Shown one piece after another: positions 27,200 to 35,743 of a DNA stretch of 64,000 bases. This stretch comes from Micromonospora polyrhachis (GTDB lineage: Bacteria > Actinomycetota > Actinomycetes > Mycobacteriales > Micromonosporaceae): NCBI RefSeq assembly GCF_014203835.1, contig NZ_JACHJW010000001.1, forward strand, positions 4,600,501-4,664,500. The letters are read 5' to 3'. The notes below the pieces were generated by a model, which was given only the letters and a program-made list of their open reading frames with translations, did no database searches and was not told the DNA's origin. Position 1 is the first letter of the stretch; the number at the start of each line of letters is the position of its first letter. Made by a program: the position numbers and the translations under genes.

Positions 27200-28060
27200 A
27201 TGACAGTGGTGTACTTCGACTCGCCGATCCCCGACGACGAACGCCGACGGAAGCTCTTCGGTGGCGACTTGTTCGTCTATTCACCGACTCCCGCTTCGCT
27301 GGCGCTGGTCGCCTTCGCGCGGGAGATGGCGGAGGCGGCGTTCGCGCCGCACTTTCCGCCAGATGCCCAGCACCACCTGGCCGGCCCGGCGTACGTCGAC
27401 GTCCTCGCCAGCCTGAAACCGACCTTCATCAACCATCCGCACAGCAAGGAACTCGTCCGGCGGGTGCTCACCGACCTCGGTGTCGACCCGGAACAGACCT
27501 ACTTCGACGTGCCCCGGCTCCGCACGATGACCAGCGACTATCTCAACGCCGGGCTGACCCTCCAGTTCGAACCGCACCGGGACACCTGGTTCTCCGCGCC
27601 GATGTGCCAGCTCAACTACTGGCTACCCGTGTACGACGTGGCGGAGGAGAACGTGATGGCCTTCCACCCGCCGTACTTCGACTGTGCGGTGGCGAACAGT
27701 TCCCGGGACTACGACTACGCTGAGTGGGTGGCGCACGGGCGTACCTCCGCCGCCCAGCAGATCGACGTGGAGACCCGTAAGCAGCCACAGATCGAGCAGG
27801 ACATCGAGCGGCATCCGGACGTACGGGTGATCACCCCGCCCGGTGGCATCGTCATCTTCTCCGGTGCCCACCTGCACACGACGGTGCCGAACACCTCGGG
27901 GCGTACCCGCTTCTCCATCGACTTCCGCGTGGTCAACCGCACCGACGTGCGCGACGGCATCGGGGCGCCGAACGTCGACTCGGCGTGCACCGGCACCACC
28001 CTCGGCGACTTCCTGCGCGCCACCGACCTGACCCCGCTGCCAGCCGATCTGATCGGCTGA
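27200..28060 (+). CDS. 2-oxoglutarate/Fe(II)-type oxygenase-like protein
   Basis: 286 residues. H126-x-D128 (EPHRDTW) and, about 98 residues later, a His segment (GAHLHTTVP, H224/H226) followed by R235/R237 (GRTRFSIDF) match the HxD...H...R facial triad plus 2-oxoglutarate anchor of the double-stranded beta-helix oxygenases. The remainder is not close to a named family I recognise, so the hydroxylated substrate is unknown. ATG 27200 has a strong AGGAGG upstream. It is followed within 10 bp by a palindromic terminator shared with the convergent epimerase gene. It may be functionally unrelated to the acyl-CoA genes around it. Confidence 0.7.
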   Translation: MTVVYFDSPIPDDERRRKLFGGDLFVYSPTPASLALVAFAREMAEAAFAPHFPPDAQHHLAGPAYVDVLASLKPTFINHPHSKELVRRVLTDLGVDPEQTYFDVPRLRTMTSDYLNAGLTLQFEPHRDTWFSAPMCQLNYWLPVYDVAEENVMAFHPPYFDCAVANSSRDYDYAEWVAHGRTSAAQQIDVETRKQPQIEQDIERHPDVRVITPPGGIVIFSGAHLHTTVPNTSGRTRFSIDFRVVNRTDVRDGIGAPNVDSACTGTTLGDFLRATDLTPLPADLIG

Positions 28061-28067
28061 GGGGTGC

Positions 28068-28113
28068 GGAAGGGCCCCTTCCTATCGCTTTCCGCCTTGG
28101 CGGGGACCCTTCC
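28068..28113. terminator. Recurrent palindromic element, copy A (bidirectional terminator)
   Basis: An imperfect hairpin of the AAGGGCCCCTT family with loop sequence TATCGCTTTCCGCC lies between convergent genes (stops at 28060 and 28135). Related copies are at 30983 and 57226. Confidence 0.7.
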
Positions 28114-28134
28114 CAGCCCCGGGCGTCGGCGTGC

Positions 28135-28632
28135 TCACGCCGCCGGAGCCGCCCCGGCACCGGTGGTCCGGGCGGGCTCGACCAGCTCCACCAGTACACC
28201 GCCGGCGTCCTTCGGGTGGACGAAGTTGATCCGTGAGCCGGCCGTACCGCGCCGGGCGGTGTCGTAGAGCAGCCGTACGCCCCGCTCGCGCAGCGCCGCG
28301 CTGGCGGCGTCCACGTCCTCGACGGTGTACGCCACCTGCTGCACGCCTGGCCCGTTGCGATCGAGGAACTTCGCGATCGTCGACTCCTCGGAGAGTGGGG
28401 CCAGCAGTTGTAGGCAACCGCCGTCGGTGCTGGGACCGACGGCCAGCATCGCCTCGCGTACACCTTGTTCGGCGTTGGTCTCGGTGTGCACGCAGCGCAT
28501 CCCGAACACCCGCTCGTAGAACTCGATCGCCGAGTCGAGGTCGGCGACGGCGATGCCGACGTGGTCGATGCGGAGCAGGCCGATGCCTGTGAGATAGTCG
28601 GCAGAGGGCTCGACTGGGGAGTGGTCGGTCAT
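28135..28632 (-). CDS. mce: Methylmalonyl-CoA epimerase
   Basis: 165 residues of the vicinal oxygen chelate fold: RIDHVGIAVADLDSAIEFYERV at the start, REAMLAVG, QLLAPL, VQQVAYTVEDVDAA and VLVELVEP with the final metal ligand. The enzyme interconverts (S)- and (R)-methylmalonyl-CoA, and homologs also handle ethylmalonyl-CoA, linking carboxylation products to B12-dependent mutases. ATG 28632 is chosen; there is no clear Shine-Dalgarno and the upstream gap to the divergent thiolase is only 65 bp. Sharing a promoter region with the thiolase suggests joint regulation. Confidence 0.92.
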   Translation of the reverse strand: MTDHSPVEPSADYLTGIGLLRIDHVGIAVADLDSAIEFYERVFGMRCVHTETNAEQGVREAMLAVGPSTDGGCLQLLAPLSEESTIAKFLDRNGPGVQQVAYTVEDVDAASAALRERGVRLLYDTARRGTAGSRINFVHPKDAGGVLVELVEPARTTGAGAAPAA

Positions 28633-28646
28633 GGCGCTAGTCTGAC

Positions 28647-28661
28647 CTAACAATCGTTAAG
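28647..28661. promoter_or_regulatory. TetR-like dyad between mce and thiolase genes
   Basis: CTAACAATCGTTAAG contains TAAC-AATC-GTTA, near the centre of the 65-bp divergent region. TetR regulators of acyl-CoA metabolism often bind TAACGnnCGTTA-type sites. No regulator gene is adjacent. Confidence 0.35.
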
Positions 28662-28697
28662 TTGTCTGGTCAGTCCCACCCCTCGGAGGCAATAGCT

Positions 28698-29942
28698 ATG
28701 GCTTCGGTGAGCGCGAGGAGCGAGCGGAACGAGTCCGTGTCGCGAGCGGGTTCGGTGATCGTCGACGGCGCTCGTACCCCGATGGGGCGGCTACTGGGCA
28801 ACCTCAAGGACCTCTCGGCGACCGCCCTCGGCGGGATCGCCATCAAGGCCGCCCTGGAGCGGGCCGGTGTCGCCGCCGACCAGGTGCAGTACGTGATCAT
28901 GGGGCAGGTGCTCCAGGCCGGTGCGGGACAGATCCCGGCCCGGCAGGCCGCCATCGACGCCGGCATCCCCATGTCGACCCCGGCGCTGACCATCAACAAG
29001 GTCTGCCTCTCCGGCCTGGACGCGATCGCCCTGGCCGACCAGCTCATCCGGGCCGGCGAGTTCGACATCGTCGTGGCCGGTGGCATGGAGTCGATGACCA
29101 ACGCCCCGCACCTGCTGATCGGGCAGCGATCCGGCTACAAGTACGGCGACGTGGTGATCAAGGACCACATGGCGCTGGACGGACTGACTGACGCGTACGA
29201 CTGCTGCTCGATGGGGGAGTCCACCGAGCGGCACGGGGCGAAGCACGGCATCACCCGGGCGGAGCAGGATGCCTTCGCCGCGGCCAGCCACCAGCGGGCC
29301 GCCGAGGCGCGCAAGAACGGCGTCTTCGCCGAGGAGATCACCCCGGTGCAGATCCCGCAGCGCAAGGGTGACCCGATCATGATCGCCGAGGACGAGGGCA
29401 TCCGGCCGGACACCACCGTCGAGACGCTGGGCAGGCTGCGGCCCTCCTTCGCCAAGGACGGCACGATCACCGCCGGCAGTGCCTCGCCCATCTCCGACGG
29501 AGCCTGTGCCGTGGTGGTGATGAGCAAGGCCAAGGCCAAGGAACTCGGGCTGACCTGGCTCGCCGAGGTCGGCGCGCACGGCAACGTGGCCGGCCCGGAC
29601 AACTCGCTGCACTCCCAGCCGTCCAACGCCATCACCCACGCCCTGCGTAAGGGTGGGTTGGGCATCGAGGACCTCGACCTGATCGAGATCAACGAGGCGT
29701 TCGCGGCGGTCGGCATCCAGTCCACCCGGGACCTCGGCATCAGCCCGGAGATCGTCAACGTCAACGGTGGGGCGATCGCCCTCGGCCACCCGATCGGCAT
29801 GTCCGGCGCGCGGCTGGTGCTCACCCTGGCGTACGAGTTGAAGCGCCGCGGCGGTGGCACCGGCGCGGCGGCCCTCTGCGGCGGCGGCGGTCAGGGCGAC
29901 GCGCTGATCATCCACGTCCCAGGTGCCGAGCAGGGGCAGTGA
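28698..29942 (+). CDS. Acetyl-CoA C-acetyltransferase (thiolase)
   Basis: 414 residues. Nucleophile Cys103 in [11 protein letters not shown], the NEAFA box, the [10 protein letters not shown] catalytic His loop and the C-terminal CGGGGQGDA Cys loop are all intact, so it should be an active biosynthetic-type thiolase condensing two acetyl-CoA to acetoacetyl-CoA. ATG 28698 has GGAGG upstream. The first 18 residues ([17 protein letters not shown]) precede the true fold and come from a GAGCGAG-rich sequence that looks repeat-derived. The stop overlaps the MeaB GTG by 4 bp (GTGA). It likely supplies the C4 route leading to crotonyl-CoA for Ccr. Confidence 0.93.
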   Translation: MASVSARSERNESVSRAGSVIVDGARTPMGRLLGNLKDLSATALGGIAIKAALERAGVAADQVQYVIMGQVLQAGAGQIPARQAAIDAGIPMSTPALTINKVCLSGLDAIALADQLIRAGEFDIVVAGGMESMTNAPHLLIGQRSGYKYGDVVIKDHMALDGLTDAYDCCSMGESTERHGAKHGITRAEQDAFAAASHQRAAEARKNGVFAEEITPVQIPQRKGDPIMIAEDEGIRPDTTVETLGRLRPSFAKDGTITAGSASPISDGACAVVVMSKAKAKELGLTWLAEVGAHGNVAGPDNSLHSQPSNAITHALRKGGLGIEDLDLIEINEAFAAVGIQSTRDLGISPEIVNVNGGAIALGHPIGMSGARLVLTLAYELKRRGGGTGAAALCGGGGQGDALIIHVPGAEQGQ

Positions 29943-30976
29943 ACGAGGTCGAGACACCGACAGCGAGCAGGGCCGGGACACCGGTGGCCAATGGAGCCGG
30001 GACGAGCGCACCGCCGCTGCGCCGCAGCCGGGACGTACCGCTGCTGGTGGAACGGGCCCGGCAGGGCGACCCGCGTGCGGTGGCCCGCCTGATCACCCTG
30101 GTCGAGTCGGGTGACGAGGTGCTGCCGCAGGTCGCGGCGGCCCTCGCGCCGCACACCGGCAGGGCGCAGGTGGTGGGGCTGACCGGGTCACCCGGGGTGG
30201 GTAAGTCGACCACCACCAACGAGCTGGTCCGGGCGCTGCGGGCGCGCGGTCACCGCGTCGGGGTGCTGGCCGTCGACCCGTCCAGCCCGTTCACCGGCGG
30301 GGCAATCCTCGGTGACCGGGTCCGGATGCAGGACCACGCCACCGACCCGGGGGTCTACATCCGGTCCATGTCCAGCCGGGGTCACCTCGGCGGGCTGTCG
30401 GCGGCCACCCCGGCGGCCGTACGGGTCCTGGAGGGCGCCGGCTGCGACGTGGTGCTGGTCGAGACCGTCGGCGTCGGGCAGGCGGAGGTCGAGGTCGCCT
30501 CGCTGGCCGACACGACGCTGGTGCTGCTCGCCCCCGGTATGGGGGACGCCATCCAGGCGGTGAAGGCCGGCATCCTGGAGATCGCCGACATCTTCGTGGT
30601 CAACAAGGCCGACCGGGACGGTGCCGACGCCACGGTACGCGACATCCAGGGCATGATCGCGCTGGGCGAGCGAGGGCCGGGGCAGTGGCGACCGCAGGTG
30701 GTCCGGGCGGTGGCCGTGCGCAGCGAGGGCATCGACGACATCGCCGCCGCGATCGACAAGCACCGCCGTTGGCTGGACGAGCACGGCGAGCTGCGGCGAC
30801 GTCGGGAGGCGCGGGCCGCCGCCGAGATCGAGGCGATCGCGCTGGGCGTGCTCCGGGGTCGGATCGGTTCGCTGCGCGACGGTACGGCCCTGTCGTCGCT
30901 GGCGGCGCGGGTGGCCGAGGGCGCGAGCGACCCGTACGCCGCCGCCGACGAACTGCTGGCCGGCCTCGACGGCTGA
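29939..30976 (+). CDS. meaB: Methylmalonyl-CoA mutase-associated GTPase MeaB
   Basis: 345 residues of the G3E/ArgK-MeaB family. The P-loop is [13 protein letters not shown] (about 82-94), followed by [30 protein letters not shown] (switch region), [10 protein letters not shown] and NKADRDGAD (NKxD). MeaB proteins load and protect adenosylcobalamin in acyl-CoA mutases. Here it is coupled to the thiolase by a GTGA overlap, and the isobutyryl-CoA mutase large subunit lies 1.8 kb downstream; which mutase it serves is not determined. The N-terminal 35 residues are Ala/Thr-rich and variable. A palindromic terminator follows at once. Confidence 0.95.
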   Translation: MNEVETPTASRAGTPVANGAGTSAPPLRRSRDVPLLVERARQGDPRAVARLITLVESGDEVLPQVAAALAPHTGRAQVVGLTGSPGVGKSTTTNELVRALRARGHRVGVLAVDPSSPFTGGAILGDRVRMQDHATDPGVYIRSMSSRGHLGGLSAATPAAVRVLEGAGCDVVLVETVGVGQAEVEVASLADTTLVLLAPGMGDAIQAVKAGILEIADIFVVNKADRDGADATVRDIQGMIALGERGPGQWRPQVVRAVAVRSEGIDDIAAAIDKHRRWLDEHGELRRRREARAAAEIEAIALGVLRGRIGSLRDGTALSSLAARVAEGASDPYAAADELLAGLDG

Positions 30977-30982
30977 CTGTGG

Positions 30983-31035
30983 TTAGGAAGGGCCCCTTTC
31001 CATCGCTTCTTGCCGTGGAAGGGGCCCTTCCTTTC
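30983..31035. terminator. Recurrent palindromic element, copy B (bidirectional terminator)
   Basis: TTAGGAAGGGCCCCTTTCC, loop ATCGCTTCTTGCCG, then the complementary GGAAGGGGCCCTTCCT. It starts 7 bp after meaB and ends on the stop of the convergent regulator gene, so it can serve both. Confidence 0.8.
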
Positions 31036-31360
31036 AGGCGTCCGCTGTCCAGGCTCGGGTGCGGTAGCGAAGATCATCGAGGCGGTGCCAGTGGGCTTCG
31101 ACGGCCCGGTGGCCGGCTTTGGTGAGGCTGATCCAGGTCTGCGGGCGCTTGCCGGCGAACCGCTTGTCGATCTCGATCATGCCTGCGGTCTCCAGCTTTG
31201 CGAGATGGGCGGACAGGTTGCCCTTGGACAGGCCGGTGAGCCGCTGGAGGAACAGAAAGTCGGCTTCTTCGCAGGAGGCCAAGGCGGTGGTGATGGCGAG
31301 GCGGGCGGGCTCGTGGATGAGCTTGTCCAGACCGGCCAGCTCCTCGAACGGGCGGCTCAC
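31034..31360 (-). CDS. Winged-helix transcriptional regulator (MarR/ArsR-like)
   Basis: 108 residues. The helix-turn-helix covers about 35-60 (FLFLQRLTGLSKGNLSAHLAKLETAGMI), followed by the wing (IEIDKRFAGKRPQTWISLT). Cytoplasmic dimeric repressors of this small type often sit beside the gene they control. GTG 31360 overlaps the stop of the upstream membrane-protein gene (GTGA), so the two are one operon and presumably autoregulated through palindromes at 31953-31982. No metal-binding cysteines are arranged as in ArsR sensors, so the signal is unknown. The same frame extends far upstream, but only as a shadow. Confidence 0.82.
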   Translation of the reverse strand: MSRPFEELAGLDKLIHEPARLAITTALASCEEADFLFLQRLTGLSKGNLSAHLAKLETAGMIEIDKRFAGKRPQTWISLTKAGHRAVEAHWHRLDDLRYRTRAWTADA

Positions 31361-31914
31361 TGGCCCAGGGTACGGCGCAGCAGCAGGTGACTCCAGCCAG
31401 CCAGGACCGCGGTACCGGTGATGAAGGCGATGATCCAGTGCTCGGTGACCGACAGCGGATGGGGTCCGGCTGGACCGCCGAGCGGGAGCAGGCTCAGAAC
31501 CGTTCCGGCGCAGCCGATGAGCAGCAGGGCCGGGGCGAGTGGACGCTCGAACCGGGCACCGGCGAGCGCCCCTACTGACAGGATCAGGGTTTCCAAGCTG
31601 ACGGGCAGGGCCAGGTCGAGTGCGTGGACGAGGGCCGCCACCGTGAGCAGGCCGGTGACGGGCCACAGCAGCATGTGTTTGGCGCGGTGCTGGTAGCGCT
31701 GCCGCACCTGCCCGTAGGTTCGGCGGTAGTGAGCCACGGCAGCCAGCACCGCGAGCGCCGCCACCAGTGCGCCGGGAAGCAGCGTCCATCCGTTGACCCA
31801 ACCGGCGGCCCAGCTCATGGCCAGGCCGCACCAGGCGATCGCCGGAAGCATGGCCAGGCCCTGCAGCATCTCGAAGTGTTCGGTGACGTAGCGGACCTGT
31901 GTCGAGTCGGTCAT
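31357..31914 (-). CDS. Small integral membrane protein of unknown function
   Basis: 185 residues with about five to six hydrophobic helices: MLPAIAWCGLAMSWAAG, LLPGALVAALAVLAAVA, LLWPVTGLLTVAALVHAL, LETLILSVGALAG, LLIGCAGTVLSLL and IIAFITGTAVLAGW. The loop between helices 2 and 3 is basic (HYRRTYGQVRQRYQHRAKH). ATG 31914 is chosen because AAGGA lies six bases upstream; ATG 31920 and 31932 are alternatives. I do not recognise a family. Its overlap with the downstream regulator suggests the membrane protein is the regulated target, perhaps an envelope or efflux-related function. Confidence 0.75.
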   Translation of the reverse strand: MTDSTQVRYVTEHFEMLQGLAMLPAIAWCGLAMSWAAGWVNGWTLLPGALVAALAVLAAVAHYRRTYGQVRQRYQHRAKHMLLWPVTGLLTVAALVHALDLALPVSLETLILSVGALAGARFERPLAPALLLIGCAGTVLSLLPLGGPAGPHPLSVTEHWIIAFITGTAVLAGWSHLLLRRTLGQ

Positions 31915-31939
31915 CGGCATCCTTCGTTCCATGCCATTT

Positions 31940-31982
31940 AACGTACAGATTCGCAAACCGGTTTGCAATGCAGACCGGTCTG
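31940..31982 (-). promoter_or_regulatory. Promoter with two ACCGGT-centred palindromes
   Basis: Perfect palindromes GCAAACCGGTTTGC (31953-31966) and CAGACCGGTCTG (31971-31982) have centres 17 bp apart. On the minus strand TTGCAA (31968-31963) and TACGTT (31945-31940), spaced 17, form a plausible promoter overlapped by the first palindrome. A likely operator of the downstream winged-helix regulator. Confidence 0.6.
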
Positions 31983-32146
31983 TCGTGCGGTAGTTGCGGG
32001 TTCCAATCCGGACTGACCGCTTTCGACGCCCTGGCCGAGGCGCTGCGGGCTGCCGTTGGGTCGCCTCTGGCTAGTACGCTCGCTCATCGCGAATGGCATC
32101 GGGGCAGGCTGTCGATCCGGTGCCGAGACCAGGGGAGAAGTGAGCA

Positions 32147-32617
32147 ATGACCGAGGTTGTGGATAACGGGCCGGCTGCCGAGGACGCTCCGGCCGCACCT
32201 GCCGCCGTTCCGACGGCTGCGCCGAGTGGAGCCGCCGTGCCGGGTGGAGCCACGCAGGGGGCCACCGCCGTCTCCGAGGAAGTGGTGGAGAAGATCGCCG
32301 GCAGCGCGGCGCGGAAGGTGCCCGGCGTCGCCGACCTCGGCGGCGACGTTGCTCGGTTCTTCAACAGTGTGCTCGACCGGGTCGGCCTGGAGCGCGTGGG
32401 TGACGCCCGCCGGGGGGTCTCGGCGGAGGTCGACGGCACGTCGGCCGTGATCAACGTCGTACTGGTGATCGCGGAGGGGCACGTCGTGGCCGAGGTGACC
32501 GAGGCGGTGCGCGCCGCGGTCGTCGCCGCCGTGCAGGGGTACGGCCTGACGGTCTCGGCTGTGAACGTCAAGGTCGACGACATCGAGTTGGGTACCGCGC
32601 CGGCTGCCGGCGCCTGA
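32147..32617 (+). CDS. Asp23/Gls24 family envelope stress protein
   Basis: 156 residues. After an Ala/Pro-rich, probably unstructured N-terminus (about 40 residues) comes the Asp23 fold: EEVVEKIAGSAARKVPGVADLG, VSAEVDGTSAVINVVLVIAEG, and a C-terminal beta strand (VSAVNVKVDDIEL). Asp23 proteins are cytoplasmic, membrane-associated by partners, and linked to cell-envelope stress. No AmaP-like membrane partner is adjacent. ATG 32147 has GGGGAGAAG upstream. It is probably monocistronic, with the mutase promoter in the following 139 bp. Confidence 0.88.
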   Translation: MTEVVDNGPAAEDAPAAPAAVPTAAPSGAAVPGGATQGATAVSEEVVEKIAGSAARKVPGVADLGGDVARFFNSVLDRVGLERVGDARRGVSAEVDGTSAVINVVLVIAEGHVVAEVTEAVRAAVVAAVQGYGLTVSAVNVKVDDIELGTAPAAGA

Positions 32618-32756
32618 CCGGCCGCGTACGGGTACGGGTGCGGGTCGTAAATGGCCCGGCCCGTACGTTACTGCTCGGTACGGACTTCCTTATCGATCGT
32701 TCAGGACTGCGCTCTACACTCGACGTGCAGTCGACGAGTCGAGGAGGACCCCGCCG

Positions 32757-34445
32757 ATGAACGCCGACGAGATCGCCGCCGGACGGGCGCGCTGGCAAGC
32801 CAGGTACGACGCCGCGCGCAAGCGGGACGCCGACTTCACCACCCTTTCGGGCCTGCCCGTCGAGCCGGCGTACGGCCCACCCGAGGGCGTCGCCTATCCC
32901 GGGTTCGACCGGATCGGTTGGCCGGGCGAATACCCGTACACCCGGGGGTTGTATCCGACCGGTTATCGCGGGCGGACCTGGACCATCCGGCAGTTCGCGG
33001 GGTTCGGCAACGCGCAGCAGACCAACGAGCGCTACAAGATGATCCTCGGTGCGGGTGGCGGCGGCCTGTCGGTCGCCTTCGACATGCCGACGCTGATGGG
33101 GCGCGACTCCGATGAGCCGCAGGCGTTGGGCGAGGTCGGCCACTGTGGCGTGGCCATCGACTCGGCGGCCGACATGGAGGTGCTCTTCGACGGCATCGAC
33201 CTGGCCGGCGTGACGACGAGTATGACCATCTCCGGACCGGCGGTGCCGGTCTTCTGCATGTACCTGGTGGCGGCCGAACGGCAGGGCGCTGACCTGTCCA
33301 CCCTGGACGGGACCCTGCAGACCGACATCTTCAAGGAGTACATCGCGCAGAAGGAGTGGCTCTTCGACCCCGAGCCGCACCTGCGCCTGATCGGCGACCT
33401 GATGGAATACTGCGCCGCCGAGATCCCGCGCTACAAGCCGCTCTCCGTCTCCGGCTACCACATTCGCGAGGCCGGCTCGACCGCCGCGCAGGAGTTGGCG
33501 TACACACTGGCCGACGGGTTCGGCTACGTCGAGCTGGGGCTGTCGCGCGGCCTCGACGTCAACGTCTTCGCCCCCGGGCTCAGCTTCTTCTTCGACTCGC
33601 ACGTCGACTTCTTCGAGGAGATCGCCAAGTTCCGGGCGGCCCGGCGGATCTGGGCCCGCTGGCTCCGTGAGAAGTACGGCGCCACCAGCGAGAAGGCGCT
33701 CTGGCTGCGGTTCCACACGCAGACCGCCGGCGTGTCGCTGACCGCCCAGCAGCCGGTCAACAACGTGGTCCGTACGGCGGTCGAGGCGCTGGCAGCGGTG
33801 CTCGGTGGCACCAACTCGCTGCACACCAACGCGCTCGACGAGACGTTGGCGCTGCCCACCGACGAGTCCGCCGAGATCGCGCTGCGGACCCAGCAGGTGC
33901 TGATGGAGGAGATCGGGGTCACCAACGTGGCCGACCCGCTGGGTGGCTCGTGGTACGTCGAGGCGTTGACCGACAAGATCGAGGCGGAGGCCGAGGCGAT
34001 CTTCGACCGGATCCGCCAGCTCGGCGGGGACGGCCCACACAAGATCGGCCCGATGACCTCCGGCATCCTTCGCGGCATCGAGGACGGCTGGTTCACCGGT
34101 CAGATCGCCGAGTCCGCCTTCACCTACCAGCAGGCGCTGGAGAAGGGGGACAAGAAGATCGTCGGAGTCAACTGCCACACCGGTACGGTCGCCAAGGAAC
34201 TGGAGATTCTGCGCATCTCGCACGAGGTGGAGTTGGAGCAGCGTCGGATGCTCGCCGAGCGCAAGGCCGGACGGGACGACGCGGCCGTCAAGGCGGCGCT
34301 CGCTGCGCTGATCGACGTGTCCCGTACCGAGGGGAACATGATCCCCGCGATGCTGACGGCGGTACGGGCCGAGGCAACCCTTGGTGAGATCTGCAACGCG
34401 CTGCGGGACGAGTGGGGCGTCTACCGCGAGCCGGCCCGCTTCTGA
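32757..34445 (+). CDS. icmA: Isobutyryl-CoA mutase large subunit
   Basis: 562 residues, the TIM-barrel substrate domain of the acyl-CoA mutase superfamily without the cobalamin domain. The specificity residues are Phe80 (TIRQFAGFGN) and Gln198 (FKEYIAQKEW), the pair known for isobutyryl-CoA mutase; methylmalonyl-CoA mutase has Tyr and Arg there. It should interconvert isobutyryl-CoA and n-butyryl-CoA with a separate B12-binding small subunit (IcmB), which is not in this window. The length matches Streptomyces IcmA (about 566). The start ATG 32757 follows GAGGAGG. A strong hairpin ends the transcript at 34500. MeaB upstream may be its chaperone. Confidence 0.93.
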   Translation: MNADEIAAGRARWQARYDAARKRDADFTTLSGLPVEPAYGPPEGVAYPGFDRIGWPGEYPYTRGLYPTGYRGRTWTIRQFAGFGNAQQTNERYKMILGAGGGGLSVAFDMPTLMGRDSDEPQALGEVGHCGVAIDSAADMEVLFDGIDLAGVTTSMTISGPAVPVFCMYLVAAERQGADLSTLDGTLQTDIFKEYIAQKEWLFDPEPHLRLIGDLMEYCAAEIPRYKPLSVSGYHIREAGSTAAQELAYTLADGFGYVELGLSRGLDVNVFAPGLSFFFDSHVDFFEEIAKFRAARRIWARWLREKYGATSEKALWLRFHTQTAGVSLTAQQPVNNVVRTAVEALAAVLGGTNSLHTNALDETLALPTDESAEIALRTQQVLMEEIGVTNVADPLGGSWYVEALTDKIEAEAEAIFDRIRQLGGDGPHKIGPMTSGILRGIEDGWFTGQIAESAFTYQQALEKGDKKIVGVNCHTGTVAKELEILRISHEVELEQRRMLAERKAGRDDAAVKAALAALIDVSRTEGNMIPAMLTAVRAEATLGEICNALRDEWGVYREPARF

Positions 34446-34499
34446 AAGTGCCCGCCGAAAGGTGGGGCACGCCCGCCCCGTTCCTGCCCTCGCGCAACT

Positions 34500-34548
34500 G
34501 CCCGGAGGGAGTGGTCACCCGGCTGCCGGTTGGCCACTCCCTCCGGGC
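34500..34548 (+). terminator. Hairpin terminator after icmA
   Basis: 15-bp perfect arms (GCCCGGAGGGAGTGG and complement) around a 19-base loop that can pair further, 55 bp past the icmA stop. Confidence 0.75.
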
Positions 34549-34631
34549 GAGTTCGTGCACGGTGAGCGGGGATCCGACGACGATGCGGACTGCCGGGGCG
34601 TCGGGTTTGTGGCGGTGGCGGTTGGTCTGGG

Positions 34632-34659
34632 TTGACCGGCGAGCGTGCAAGACTAGACA
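34632..34659 (+). promoter_or_regulatory. Promoter for a likely leaderless thioredoxin mRNA
   Basis: TTGACC (34632-34637) and TAGACA (34654-34659) are spaced 16 bp; the ATG begins four bases later and no Shine-Dalgarno is present, so transcription may start at the ATG itself. Confidence 0.5.
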
Positions 34660-34662
34660 ACC

Positions 34663-35604
34663 ATGAGCGAGCCACGGATCAACCCGTCGATCTTCACCCG
34701 CGGCGCGGTAGACCTCGGCGCACTACGCAGCGCCGCCCCGACCCCGTCCCGCCCCGCCACCGCCGCCCCGGCCACCCCGGGCGCGCCTGGCACCCCGTCG
34801 ACCGGAGCCCCGCCGACCCCGACTGCGAGCGGCGTTGCCGTGATCGATGTTACCGAGGCGACCTTCCAGACCGAGGTGCTGGAACGGTCGCTGACGACTC
34901 CCGTCGTCGTCGACTTCTGGGCCGAGTGGTGTGAGCCGTGCAAGCAGCTCTCCCCGATGCTGGAGCGGCTGGCCACGGCGGACGGCGGTGCCTGGGTGCT
35001 TGCCAAGATCGACGTGGAGAGCAACCCGCGCCTCGCGCAGATGTTCCGGGTGCAGAGCATCCCCACCGTCTACGCGGTGGTGGGCGGGCAGCCGGTGGAC
35101 GCCTTCTCCGGAGTCGTCCCCGAACCACAACTGCGGCAGTGGCTTGACGCCGTACTCAAGGCGGGGGGTGTGGCTACCGCCGCACCCGAGGACCCGCGCC
35201 TCGTCGACGCCGACGACGCACTGATGAACGGAGACCTCGACGCGGCCGAGCAGGCGTACAAGAAGATCCTTGCGGACTCTCCTGCGGACGCGGTCGCCGA
35301 GGCGGGCCTGGCGCAGGTCGAGCTGACCCGACGGGTGATCCAGGTCGCCGACCCGGCCGCCGCGCTGACCGCGGCAGCGGCGGATCCCGACGACGTCGCG
35401 GCACAATTGCTGGCCGCGGACGTCGAGGTGCTCAGTGGACGGGCCGAGCAGGCGTACGCTCGTCTGGTCGACCTGGTCCGACGGACCTCGGGTGACGATC
35501 GGGAGACGGCCCGGCAACACCTGGTCTCGCTCTTCAAGGTCGCCGGTCCCGATGACCCCACGGTAGCCAGCGCCCGGCGGGCCCTGGCCCGAGCCCTGTT
35601 CTGA
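34663..35604 (+). CDS. Thioredoxin-TPR co-chaperone (CnoX/YbbN-like)
   Basis: 313 residues. A Pro/Ala-rich N-terminus (about 55 residues) precedes a thioredoxin domain with W89-C90-E-P-C93 ([16 protein letters not shown]) and the cis-proline strand SIPTVYAV; from about 185 TPR-like helices follow ([42 protein letters not shown]). YbbN/CnoX proteins hold unfolding clients and pass them to chaperones during oxidative stress. Both active-site cysteines are present, so redox activity is possible. It has its own leaderless-type promoter and a 139-bp gap to the arginase-like gene. Confidence 0.88.
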   Translation: MSEPRINPSIFTRGAVDLGALRSAAPTPSRPATAAPATPGAPGTPSTGAPPTPTASGVAVIDVTEATFQTEVLERSLTTPVVVDFWAEWCEPCKQLSPMLERLATADGGAWVLAKIDVESNPRLAQMFRVQSIPTVYAVVGGQPVDAFSGVVPEPQLRQWLDAVLKAGGVATAAPEDPRLVDADDALMNGDLDAAEQAYKKILADSPADAVAEAGLAQVELTRRVIQVADPAAALTAAAADPDDVAAQLLAADVEVLSGRAEQAYARLVDLVRRTSGDDRETARQHLVSLFKVAGPDDPTVASARRALARALF

Positions 35605-35743
35605 CCGGACGCCCGCGTTCCGGGCACCGACCCGAGTCACCACATCGCTGACCCGAACCAGCGGCACCGCCGACCACGAGCCGACACCGACGACGAGAAG
35701 CGAGTCCACCAGCCTCGAACGGCCACGACCAGGACGGGAGCCC

